Source: Chryseobacterium sp. ERMR1:04 (lineage in GTDB: Bacteria; Bacteroidota; Bacteroidia; Flavobacteriales; Weeksellaceae). Taken from it: a stretch of 64,000 nt of DNA. This document shows, one piece after another, positions 1 through 7,437 of this stretch (positions are counted from its first letter, which is position 1; each line of letters starts with the position of its first letter). Both the position numbers and the translations under genes were made by a program. The stretch is taken from the NCBI RefSeq assembly GCF_001297705.1, contig NZ_LIRF01000003.1, positions 186,001 through 250,000 on the forward strand. Reading direction: 5' to 3'. The notes beneath the pieces are model-generated. The model did not search any database and was not told the DNA's origin. It was given only the letters and a program-made list of their open reading frames with translations.

Positions 1-784
1 CCTTCTGAGAAACTCCAGTATTACTGAAACCACCATCATGGAATAGATTCTGCATCGTTACTTTTTTAGTAAGATCAGAGAATAGAGTTACACAGTAGTC
101 TGCACACTCAAGAGCTGATGCATTTCCTAGTGGAGACATATCTTCAGCATATCCTAAGAAACCTCCGAAACCTTTTACACCGCTTCCTGCAGTAGTAACC
201 GTAGGAGACTGAGAAACCGTGTTTACACGTACTTTTCTGTCGCCCCAGTAGTATCCGAAAGTTCTTGCAATACTTTCTAGGTATGCTTTGTTATCAGACA
301 TATCATTATAGTCAGGGAATGTTCTCTGAGCTGCAATGTATGAAAGGGCTAAAATACTTCCCCATTCATTCATACAGTCTTTTTCCCATGCCGTACGCAT
401 TACTTTATGGAAAGAAACTGCTGAGATATCCCAACCTTTTTCAGTCCAGTCGTAATTCATTTCTGTATAATGTTTCCCTTTTCTTACATTTACGGACATT
501 CCTATAGAGTGGAGGATAAAATCTATTTTCCCGAATTTTGCGATTGCAGCATCAAAAAGTTTTCCAAGATCTTCTGTAGAAGTAGCATCTGCCCCTATAA
601 CTTCAGAACCTGTTTTTTCTGCTAAACCATTAAGTTCTCCCATTCTCAAAGCAATCGGAGCGTTTGATAGTATAAATTCAGCACCTTCTTCATGACATCT
701 TTCTGCAACTTTCCATGCAATAGATTGTTCATTAAGGGCTCCAAAAATAATTCCCTTTTTGCCTTTAAGTAAACCGTATGACAT
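1..784 (-). CDS. fabI: Enoyl-[acyl-carrier-protein] reductase (NADH), 3' end cut by window edge
   Basis: FabI reduces enoyl-ACP in the last step of each round of type II fatty acid elongation, in the cytosol. Reading the minus strand from the ATG at 784 gives MSYGLLKGKKGIIFGALNEQ, with the glycine-rich nucleotide-binding start and the SIAW segment typical of FabI. The catalytic Tyr-x6-Lys pair is visible as YNDMSDNKAY. The reading frame stays open to base 1 and ends in LFHDGGFSNTGVSQK, so about 260 residues are present and probably only some ten are lost beyond the edge. A TAnnTTTG box lies 27 bp upstream. The family assignment rests on motifs along the whole length. Only the C-terminus is unseen. 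Confidence 0.95.
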   Translation of the reverse strand, partial: MSYGLLKGKKGIIFGALNEQSIAWKVAERCHEEGAEFILSNAPIALRMGELNGLAEKTGSEVIGADATSTEDLGKLFDAAIAKFGKIDFILHSIGMSVNVRKGKHYTEMNYDWTEKGWDISAVSFHKVMRTAWEKDCMNEWGSILALSYIAAQRTFPDYNDMSDNKAYLESIARTFGYYWGDRKVRVNTVSQSPTVTTAGSGVKGFGGFLGYAEDMSPLGNASALECADYCVTLFSDLTKKVTMQNLFHDGGFSNTGVSQK

Positions 785-810
785 AATTTTTTAATGTTTA
801 TTAATATATA

Positions 811-818
811 CAAATGTA
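811..818 (-). promoter_or_regulatory. Bacteroidetes -7 box for fabI
   Basis: The minus strand reads TACATTTG, matching TAnnTTTG, 27 bp before the fabI start. No TTTG -33 element is seen at the usual distance. Confidence 0.5.
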
Positions 819-844
819 GCAATAATTTGTGTTTAGAGCATAAT

Positions 845-880
845 AAAAAAACGGAGCCTTTGTAAAAAGGCTCCGTTTTT
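845..880 (-). terminator. Rho-independent terminator of the small charged-protein gene
   Basis: The arms AACGGAGCCTTT and AAGGCTCCGTTTTT form a strong stem with a short loop. A-runs on the left and T-runs on the right let it act on both strands. It directly follows the minus-strand gene ending at 909. Confidence 0.85.
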
Positions 881-908
881 CTTGAAAATATTTAAATAAC
901 TGAAATTT

Positions 909-1208
909 TTAATTGGTTTTCTTGTTCCATTCTGCCTTTACATCTTCTGCGGCATCTTTGGTTTTCTCCCAAGCATCACTTGCATGATCTTTAACGCTAT
1001 CCCAAGCATCAGAAGCATTTGCTTTTACTTTATCCAACCAATCTTCATGGCTTGCTTCCTCATCGTTCGCTCTTTTTTCATTGATATAATCCTTAGCTTT
1101 ATCTGCTAATTCATTAACTTTCCATTTTGCTTTTTCAGCCGCATTCTCTAAAGAGTTCTGTGTGTTGTCTACTGCGTTTTCCGCTTTGTTGTAATCTGAA
1201 TTATTCAT
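909..1208 (-). CDS. Small charged helical protein, LEA/YtxH-like, probable stress protein
   Basis: The 99-residue product starting MNNSDYNKAENAV is very rich in Lys, Glu, Asp and Ala. It has no signal peptide and no membrane segment. Residues from about 25 to the end repeat an amphipathic pattern of 11-14 residues (DAWDSVKDHASDAWEKTKDA), as in late-embryogenesis-abundant-like and YtxH/CsbD-type stress proteins. I chose the ATG at 1208 because an upstream in-frame start at 1256 would add a hydrophobic 16-residue stretch unlike the rest. The gene stands alone and is followed by a strong terminator. The family assignment is by composition only, and no specific function can be claimed. Confidence 0.65.
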   Translation of the reverse strand: MNNSDYNKAENAVDNTQNSLENAAEKAKWKVNELADKAKDYINEKRANDEEASHEDWLDKVKANASDAWDSVKDHASDAWEKTKDAAEDVKAEWNKKTN

Positions 1209-2103
1209 AATGTTCAATATTTTTTGCGTGTTGACTAATAAATAAACAATAACCATTCCTAAAGTTCGAGGTGTTTGTTAAAATTTTCATAATATTTTTA
1301 TTTTCATTTAAAAATTTTCAGAATCTGTTTTTTAATGGAGACTAACAGGTTACTCAATAGTATTTTAGTACATTGGAAGTAGGATGATTTAGAGATAAAA
1401 CATCAAAATAATAAGATGAAAAAACGAGCATGATAGAAAATAGTTGATTTTTTGAAAGTTTTTAAGTTGAATTAATAGAGTAGGAGGCGTCAATAATTAT
1501 GCGAAATTTTAAACAGTCTGTCGATTAATTTAATGATGAAAAATATAAAGTTTTTTATCTTTAAAAATGAAAAAACAATGATGAATTCTATAATTATAAG
1601 AATAATATAAAGTTTTAGTAACCATTCAAAACGCTGAAATTCCTTAAAATATAGAATGTTTTTCAAATTTGATATTAAAGTTTTATAAGAACGAAAATGA
1701 TTCCGAATACTCTTAAAATTTATTTTACTCCTTTATAACGATCAAATTTCCAATTACTTTATTCAAAATCTTAAAAATATAATGCTTTAAACCATCCTAT
1801 TTACAGATGCTTTAGACTACAAGATAAGAATAGAAATTAGCAATTATTGAATCAAAAACTGTTTCATTGAATTGTGAATAATTTAATTTTATTCACGATT
1901 TTGTGTTATTTATTTAATTATTAAATAATATTAAAATTGTTTTTTACTTATTTTTTTTCTTTAATGCCTATGGATAAAGGATCTATGAGAGGTGTTTAGA
2001 GTATGTTTTTCTCATTAAACGGTGATAAAGATATCTATTAATCACTACAGGGTGTTGTTATTGCGAAAAATGTAAAATATTTTATGTTTTATTGAAAATA
2101 TCG
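1209..2103. other. Gene-free AT-rich stretch
   Basis: About 900 bp between two genes read away from each other. Long A and T runs and frequent stops occur in all frames. I see no RNA gene, repeat array or decayed coding sequence that I can support. Confidence 0.5.
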
Positions 2104-2111
2104 TATATTTG
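2104..2111 (+). promoter_or_regulatory. Bacteroidetes -7 box for the YadA-head-like gene
   Basis: TATATTTG matches TAnnTTTG and lies 38 bp before the GTG start at 2150. No good -33 TTTG is seen. Confidence 0.55.
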
Positions 2112-2149
2112 CAATCGAAAATTAGCATTTAATAAACAAATATACCTTC

Positions 2150-3508
2150 GTGAAAAATTTTATTACAGCTGTTGGACTATTTTTAGTCTTTCATAGCTTC
2201 GCTTACGCCCAAGTTGGGATAGGTACCTCTGCTCCGAATGCCTCCGCAATGTTAGAAATTAACTCTAAAAATAAAGGATTACTTATTCCAAGCATCTCTC
2301 TAAGCTCATTAACAGACGCTACTACTATTTCATCTCCGGCAACCGGATTATTGGTTTGGAATAACGGATCTGGGAGTTTGGCTGCAACAGGGTTTTACTT
2401 TTGGAATAACAATCAATGGAACTTAATATCTAGTGGATCTGGTTCTAATAATGGAATTACCGGAGGTTCTTCAGGATGGAATACCACAGGATCAAATGCA
2501 GGTAATTATTCATCATCCAATACGCCTTTATCTTTAGGAACATCTACATTGGATGATTTGGTATTTAAAGTAAATGGTTCTACGATAGGAAGATTGGGAA
2601 CTAATAACTCTATAAGTTTAGGAGTATCGGCTAGTGCAGCTCAAAACGGAATCGCAATAGGAAACTCAAGTGGTTCATATCAGGGAATTGCTATTGGAAC
2701 AAACGCTTCTGTATCAGCTAATGAATCTGTGGCGATAGGAGCCAATACACAAATATCAGGATACCAATCAACAGCGTTAGGATTTAATGCGAAAGTGACA
2801 GTAAATGAAGCAACCGCGGTAGGAAATAATGCTGAGGCTAATGGTTTCCAGTCAACGGCAATAGGATATGGTGCAAAAACAACAACCAATGAGGCAACAG
2901 CAATTGGGAAAAACTCTACAGCAGCAGGTTTTCAATCTATTGCGCTAGGATATAATGCAAAAACAACTTCTAATGGGGAAACGGCGTTGGGAATTAATTC
3001 TCAGACCAATAATCAAAATTCAACAGCGTTGGGCTCTGGAGCTTCGGCAACGGGCCAATTTTCAACAGCTGTAGGATATGGTGCTTCTACAACACAACCT
3101 AATGCGATTGTTCTTGGGAATAATAACGCTTCTGTAGGAATTGGTACGAGTTCTCCAAATAATACAACGAAGATTGATGTGAACGGACAATATAAATTGG
3201 GAGAAAAGGGAAGCGTACAAAAGAATCAGATTACTTTTGAGATTTGGCCATCAGTTTCTATCAACAATTTAGCTTCCGGAAAAACAACAAGTTTGAGTTT
3301 TACAATTCCGGCAGCATATCAACCAACTTCAACAAAAGCATCTGTTGTCGTGTCTCCGGCTGGAGATTTTGCAGGAGTTTCTGATTTTGGAATTTTAAAT
3401 CCAAGATTAACATCCACTTCAAACATTACGATTGCTTTAAATAATATTTCAGGGAATGCAGCAAGTCTTAATTCTGCTCATTTTTATGTAACGATTAATG
3501 AGTTTTAA
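2150..3508 (+). CDS. Secreted YadA-head-like repeat protein
   Basis: This is a 452-residue protein with an N-terminal signal peptide ending near FAYAQ and a GTG start. After the segment VGIGTSAPNASAMLEI, typical of flavobacterial surface proteins, residues of roughly 165-330 carry about ten repeats of 14-16 residues built on A-[IVL]-G-x-x-[AS/N] (for example STAIGYGAKTTTNEATAIG), the left-handed beta-roll pattern of trimeric YadA-type adhesin heads. A second VGIGTSSPN motif follows, then a globular-looking C-terminal region of about 115 residues. There is neither a YadA beta-barrel anchor nor a recognisable T9SS sorting domain, so how it is held at the surface is unclear. A structural or adhesive surface role is inference. 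Confidence 0.75.
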   Translation: MKNFITAVGLFLVFHSFAYAQVGIGTSAPNASAMLEINSKNKGLLIPSISLSSLTDATTISSPATGLLVWNNGSGSLAATGFYFWNNNQWNLISSGSGSNNGITGGSSGWNTTGSNAGNYSSSNTPLSLGTSTLDDLVFKVNGSTIGRLGTNNSISLGVSASAAQNGIAIGNSSGSYQGIAIGTNASVSANESVAIGANTQISGYQSTALGFNAKVTVNEATAVGNNAEANGFQSTAIGYGAKTTTNEATAIGKNSTAAGFQSIALGYNAKTTSNGETALGINSQTNNQNSTALGSGASATGQFSTAVGYGASTTQPNAIVLGNNNASVGIGTSSPNNTTKIDVNGQYKLGEKGSVQKNQITFEIWPSVSINNLASGKTTSLSFTIPAAYQPTSTKASVVVSPAGDFAGVSDFGILNPRLTSTSNITIALNNISGNAASLNSAHFYVTINEF

Positions 3509-3547
3509 TACATTTGATTTTTGAATACTATTAAATATATGAATGTG

Positions 3548-3581
3548 GAGACTTCGAATTAATTTTTGAAGTCTCTTTTTT
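3548..3581 (+). terminator. Rho-independent terminator of the YadA-head-like gene
   Basis: GAGACTTC pairs with GAAGTCTC across a 12-base loop and is followed by six T. Confidence 0.8.
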
Positions 3582-3780
3582 ATCTCGTAGGGATGGAAAA
3601 TTGCTAAGACGTAATTTTTAAGATATAAAGAAATATGACAAAGTCGCTGATGAAGAACGCTTCGTAAGAATCAATTATATTGATTCAATTCTTTGCACCC
3701 TTAAATATACAGTAGTGAAATAAATCTTTGCGTTGAAAAAACTTTCAACCTATTCTTTAATTACGAAAAGAATTGCCCAT

Positions 3781-3818
3781 AAAAAAACAAGAAAGGATCT
3801 CAATATTGAAATCCTTTC
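3781..3818 (-). terminator. Terminator of the nucleoside phosphorylase transcript
   Basis: GAAAGGAT pairs with ATCCTTTC. On the minus strand the stem is followed by a U-run (complement of the A-run at 3781-3787). Confidence 0.75.
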
Positions 3819-3836
3819 TTTGTATCTATTTGAAAA

Positions 3837-4691
3837 TTACTTAATAATTCTATCAAGAACCCAAGTAATAAGGTTCTTTTCAGAAGCATGATGATCTGCA
3901 GAGAATTCTCCACGTCTTCTGTTGGCAATTACATTATTTACGGTAATGGCTTTGTGTCCTAATAGTTTTGAAAGTGCATAGATTGCAGAAGTTTCCATTT
4001 CGAAATTGGTAACGCCTAGCTCATTTAAAGTTTCCAGGAATTTGTCATCCAAAGCTTTTAAACGAAGCTGTCTTCCCTGTGGAGCATAGAATCCTGGGAA
4101 AGTAGCCGTATTTCCGTGGTATTTGGCATCTTTATATAGTTCTCCTAATTCTTCTGACCAGTCTGCAAAATAAAGCATCGGTTTGATCTTCGCATACGGG
4201 AATTTCTCCATAAAGTTTCTTGAGAAATCATTTTCAAACTCATAATCTTGGTAGAAATGCATTAATCCGTCCAATCCAACAACATTTTGGGTAACCAGCA
4301 TATTGTCAACCTGTACGTCAGGATTTACACTTCCACAAGTTCCCATACGGAACAACTGAAGAGACTTGTGTTCTTTTTTAAATTCTTTTTCTTTTAGATC
4401 GATATTCACCAAAGCATCAAGCTCGTTCATTACAATATCGATGTTTTCTGTACCGATTCCTGTTGACATAACAGAAATTCTTTCGCCACGCAACGTTCCT
4501 GTGTGGGTATAGAATTCTCTTTTGTTCTTTTTAACCTCTACTTTATCAAAATATTGAGACACTTTTGGTACTCTGTCCGGATCTCCTACAAGGATCAGTT
4601 TATCGGCAATATCTTCGGGTAAAAGGTTTAAGTGGTACACACTTCCGTCTTCATTCAGAACCAATTCTGAGGCAGCAAGTTTGTTTAGCAT
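3837..4691 (-). CDS. Nucleoside phosphorylase, uridine phosphorylase-like
   Basis: This 284-residue cytosolic enzyme belongs to the PNP/UDP family, which phosphorolytically splits nucleosides into base and ribose-1-phosphate for salvage. Visible family motifs are LVGDPDRVPK near residue 35 (phosphate binding), FRMGTCGSVNPDV near 115 (phosphate/ribose loop) and NFEMETSAIYAL near 230 (ribose-binding Met-Glu). Length is normal for the family, slightly above E. coli Udp. It lies 8 bp downstream of the secreted-protein gene at 4700 on the same strand, so the two are probably co-transcribed. Substrate choice between uridine and purine nucleosides cannot be settled by eye; the EMET form favours a uridine-phosphorylase-like enzyme. 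Confidence 0.85.
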   Translation of the reverse strand: MLNKLAASELVLNEDGSVYHLNLLPEDIADKLILVGDPDRVPKVSQYFDKVEVKKNKREFYTHTGTLRGERISVMSTGIGTENIDIVMNELDALVNIDLKEKEFKKEHKSLQLFRMGTCGSVNPDVQVDNMLVTQNVVGLDGLMHFYQDYEFENDFSRNFMEKFPYAKIKPMLYFADWSEELGELYKDAKYHGNTATFPGFYAPQGRQLRLKALDDKFLETLNELGVTNFEMETSAIYALSKLLGHKAITVNNVIANRRRGEFSADHHASEKNLITWVLDRIIK

Positions 4692-4699
4692 AATATGAT

Positions 4700-5155
4700 T
4701 TATTTTTTTTGATCAATGAAAATAGCACCTTTATAAGGAGATGCTTCGAGTTCGTTAATAGAAGGATATTCTTTTACCATCTTTCTCTGCCCGTTAGAAA
4801 TTTCGTAAACGATAACGGTTTTCTTTTCGTCTTTTTTTTGAGACGAGATCTCATACAAATGATTGTCTTTGTTGAGAATAGAAATTAATTCTTCTTTTGT
4901 AGATTGATGATAGGTATTGATTCCCGGAAAATCTACGGCAACATCTTTTAATGTTTTGTAGCTTTTGTAAGGTTGGGTTTCTCCGTTGGAATACAGATAA
5001 ACTTTAGGAACAGGTTGGTCTTGTGCGAGGCGAAACAGATAATAATCATTACCCTTCTTTTCTGCGTAAACAGCCTTTTCCTGTCCCAGTTTTTGAGCAA
5101 AAGCAGCCAACGAAAAAAGTCCTGCCACAAAAGTCAGTAGTAATTTTGTTCTCAT
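4700..5155 (-). CDS. Secreted protein of unknown function
   Basis: The product is 151 residues with a clear signal peptide, MRTKLLLTFVAGLFSLAAFA, cleaved before Gln. An upstream TTG start at 5203 would put 16 polar residues before the signal peptide, so I prefer the ATG at 5155. The mature part is polar and Lys-rich, with alternating hydrophobic residues suggesting beta strands, and ends in KGAIFIDQKK. I recognise no family. It precedes the nucleoside phosphorylase gene by 8 bp on the same strand. Nothing in the sequence shows that the two functions are linked. Confidence 0.7.
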   Translation of the reverse strand: MRTKLLLTFVAGLFSLAAFAQKLGQEKAVYAEKKGNDYYLFRLAQDQPVPKVYLYSNGETQPYKSYKTLKDVAVDFPGINTYHQSTKEELISILNKDNHLYEISSQKKDEKKTVIVYEISNGQRKMVKEYPSINELEASPYKGAIFIDQKK

Positions 5156-5361
5156 TTTAATATTTAATTTTGATTTGTTGTAAATCTTTAAAATCCTCCC
5201 CAATATCCTTTCTTCATTATTTTAAAACGGGTCTTAGAAAGTAGCGACCGTTTTTGAGTATGATGAATTTGATTTCGGGGTTTAAAATTAATAAAAATTC
5301 TTTGAAGTAAAATATAAACATTATTTAATCCTGAATTAAAGTTAAGATAACCTACGAATGA

Positions 5362-5369
5362 TAGCTTTG
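5362..5369 (+). promoter_or_regulatory. Bacteroidetes -7 box for the di-haem peroxidase gene
   Basis: TAGCTTTG matches TAnnTTTG, 14 bp before the ATG at 5384. This implies a very short 5' leader. Confidence 0.55.
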
Positions 5370-5383
5370 CCGTTAAAAATTTA

Positions 5384-7216
5384 ATGAGATCTTATCCGTT
5401 AGTTATCATCATTTTGTTGATGGGTTTTGCAATAATGTCATTTAATCCTACTGATACAGGTATAGAAAATGAAAATACCGTTGTTAATAAAGGGTTAACT
5501 GATTTTAAAAGCAGACTTGAGCAGCTAAAATTAGATGTACATCAATTTTCTGAGGATAAAATATCTCTTGAGGATTTACGAAAATCATTGAGTAATACCC
5601 GAAATTCTTACAAAGAAGTTGAGTTTTACATTGCTTATCATTATCCGGAATTTTCTAAAACTCATTTGAATGCAGCGCCTTTATTTCATATTGAGGCAGC
5701 GGGAACCTCGGCGTACACGTTGCCTCCGGAAGGATTGCAGGTTTTGGATGAATTAATATTTTCTGATGAAGCCGCGGAACAAAAAGAGGAAATAAAAACA
5801 ATCACTAATTTCTTGTATAACAGTTATGCTAGTTTCTATTTAAGTTCTGTGAAAAATGGGTTGAGCAAAGGAAATAATAAAACTTTGCCTTTGCGAATTG
5901 AATTGATCAGGATTTATACATTAGGCGTAACGGGTTTTGATACTCCGGGTTCATTAAATATTTCTGAAGAAGCAAGCCATGCCTTGTTGGGAATGAAGAA
6001 ATACATCAATAATGATGTTTACTTCAAAAACTATTCTGTTCAAAAAGCCAATGGGATTTTAACGGAAAGCATTGATTATCTTTCAAAAAATAAAGATTTT
6101 GAAACTTTTGACAGAATAGAATTCTATAAAAAATATATTCAGCCGCTGTATGAAGAATTTGGAAATTGGGATGGGAATTCAGATGATCTGAAAGAGTTTT
6201 CGGGTTGGAATGTGAAAAGTAAAAATCTTTTTGCAAGTGATTTCCTTGATCCTTATTTCTACACTCTGTTGAAATCTTCCGAAGATAATCCTGATTTGAG
6301 AACATTAGGAAAAGAGATCTTCTATGATCAAAACTTAAGTGAGAACAACAAAATGAGCTGTGCAACGTGCCATTTGCCTGAAAATGCTTTTACAGATTTA
6401 AAAACGAAATCTCAAAGTAATGTGGAAGGAAAAACGGTACTGAGAAATTCACCTTCTTTATATAATGCAGTTTTTGCCAAAAGGTTTTTCTACGATTTAA
6501 GAGCTTTTTATCTGGAGCAACAGGCGGAACACGTAATTTACAATGAAGATGAATTCAATACAAGCTATGAAAGCATCATTAAAAAATTAAAAACAAAGCC
6601 TGAATATAAGAAAGCGTTCCGTGCAGCTTTTAAAAATGGAGAAATAAGCAAAGAGAATTTTTCGAAGGCATTAAGTTCTTACGTGGCTTCTTTGTATTCT
6701 TTCGAAAGTGATTTCGATAAATTCATGAGAAATGAAAAAGAAATTTCTGATGATGCTAAAAAAGGCTACAATCTCTTCATGGGAAAGGCAAATTGTGCGA
6801 CTTGCCATTTCGCTCCACATTTTTCAGGCTTGGTTCCGCCATTCTTTAATGAAAATGAATCTGAGGTATTGGGCGTGACCAAAAAGCCTTTGAATCAGCT
6901 TCCGATAGAACTAGATACAGATAAAGGAAGAGTAAACAGTCCTGTGAAAAAAGAAAATTCCTGGATCTATGAGAATTCATTTAAAACCGTTACCGTCAGA
7001 AATATTGCGCTTACAAAACCGTATTTCCATAATGGAGCTTTCAATACATTGGAAGAAGTGATGGATTTCTATAACGAAGGCGGCGGTGAAGGTGCAGGGT
7101 TGAAAATGAAAAACCAAACATTGCCTGCAGATAAATTAAACCTTACTAAAACCGAAATTAAGCAAGTTATTGCTTTCCTAAATACATTGACTGATATAAG
7201 TCAAACAAAAAAATAA
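5384..7216 (+). CDS. Di-haem cytochrome c peroxidase/MauG-family protein with long N-terminal domain
   Basis: This 610-residue periplasmic protein has an N-terminal hydrophobic segment (residues 5-20). The C-terminal half, from about residue 300, is a bacterial cytochrome c peroxidase/MauG module with two c-haem sites, CATCH at 326-330 and CATCH at 471-475. It retains the RNSPSLYNA and TVRNIALTKPYFHNG segments characteristic of the family. Such enzymes reduce hydrogen peroxide or oxidise protein side chains using the two haems. Residues of about 25-300 form an extra, mostly helical domain absent from classical peroxidases (around 340 residues). A related long form is, as far as I recall, common in Bacteroidetes. 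The gene is monocistronic. Whether it is a true peroxidase is not determined by sequence. Confidence 0.85.
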   Translation: MRSYPLVIIILLMGFAIMSFNPTDTGIENENTVVNKGLTDFKSRLEQLKLDVHQFSEDKISLEDLRKSLSNTRNSYKEVEFYIAYHYPEFSKTHLNAAPLFHIEAAGTSAYTLPPEGLQVLDELIFSDEAAEQKEEIKTITNFLYNSYASFYLSSVKNGLSKGNNKTLPLRIELIRIYTLGVTGFDTPGSLNISEEASHALLGMKKYINNDVYFKNYSVQKANGILTESIDYLSKNKDFETFDRIEFYKKYIQPLYEEFGNWDGNSDDLKEFSGWNVKSKNLFASDFLDPYFYTLLKSSEDNPDLRTLGKEIFYDQNLSENNKMSCATCHLPENAFTDLKTKSQSNVEGKTVLRNSPSLYNAVFAKRFFYDLRAFYLEQQAEHVIYNEDEFNTSYESIIKKLKTKPEYKKAFRAAFKNGEISKENFSKALSSYVASLYSFESDFDKFMRNEKEISDDAKKGYNLFMGKANCATCHFAPHFSGLVPPFFNENESEVLGVTKKPLNQLPIELDTDKGRVNSPVKKENSWIYENSFKTVTVRNIALTKPYFHNGAFNTLEEVMDFYNEGGGEGAGLKMKNQTLPADKLNLTKTEIKQVIAFLNTLTDISQTKK

Positions 7217-7404
7217 AATATTTGTGAAAGGGTGGTTTAAAGAATGTAAAAGTTAACAATTGCAGTTCCTTATCCACTCATTCACTTTTTAATATTTTTT
7301 TAATTTAACATAAAATTAATCTAATTAACATTAGGTTCCTGATTTATTAATATTCAGCAAGATTTATTTAAAGTCCTATTAATAGAGGCTTCGTGATTAA
7401 AAAA

Positions 7405-7412
7405 TAGTTTTG
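7405..7412 (+). promoter_or_regulatory. Bacteroidetes -7 box for the PhoX-like gene
   Basis: TAGTTTTG matches TAnnTTTG, 25 bp before the ATG at 7438. Confidence 0.5.
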
Positions 7413-7437
7413 CAAGGTCTAATAAATCAAAATTAAA

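Larger units (their letters stand above)
3509..3836. other. Intergenic region between convergent genes
   Basis: The stretch holds two terminators, one for each flanking gene. About 200 bp of unremarkable sequence lies between them. Confidence 0.5.

Noticed and set aside
265..507. 80-residue frame on the plus strand
   Set aside because: Lies wholly antisense to fabI and has no family features.
6024..6365. 113-residue minus-strand frame
   Set aside because: Antisense to the di-haem peroxidase gene; Ser/His/Phe-rich shadow composition.
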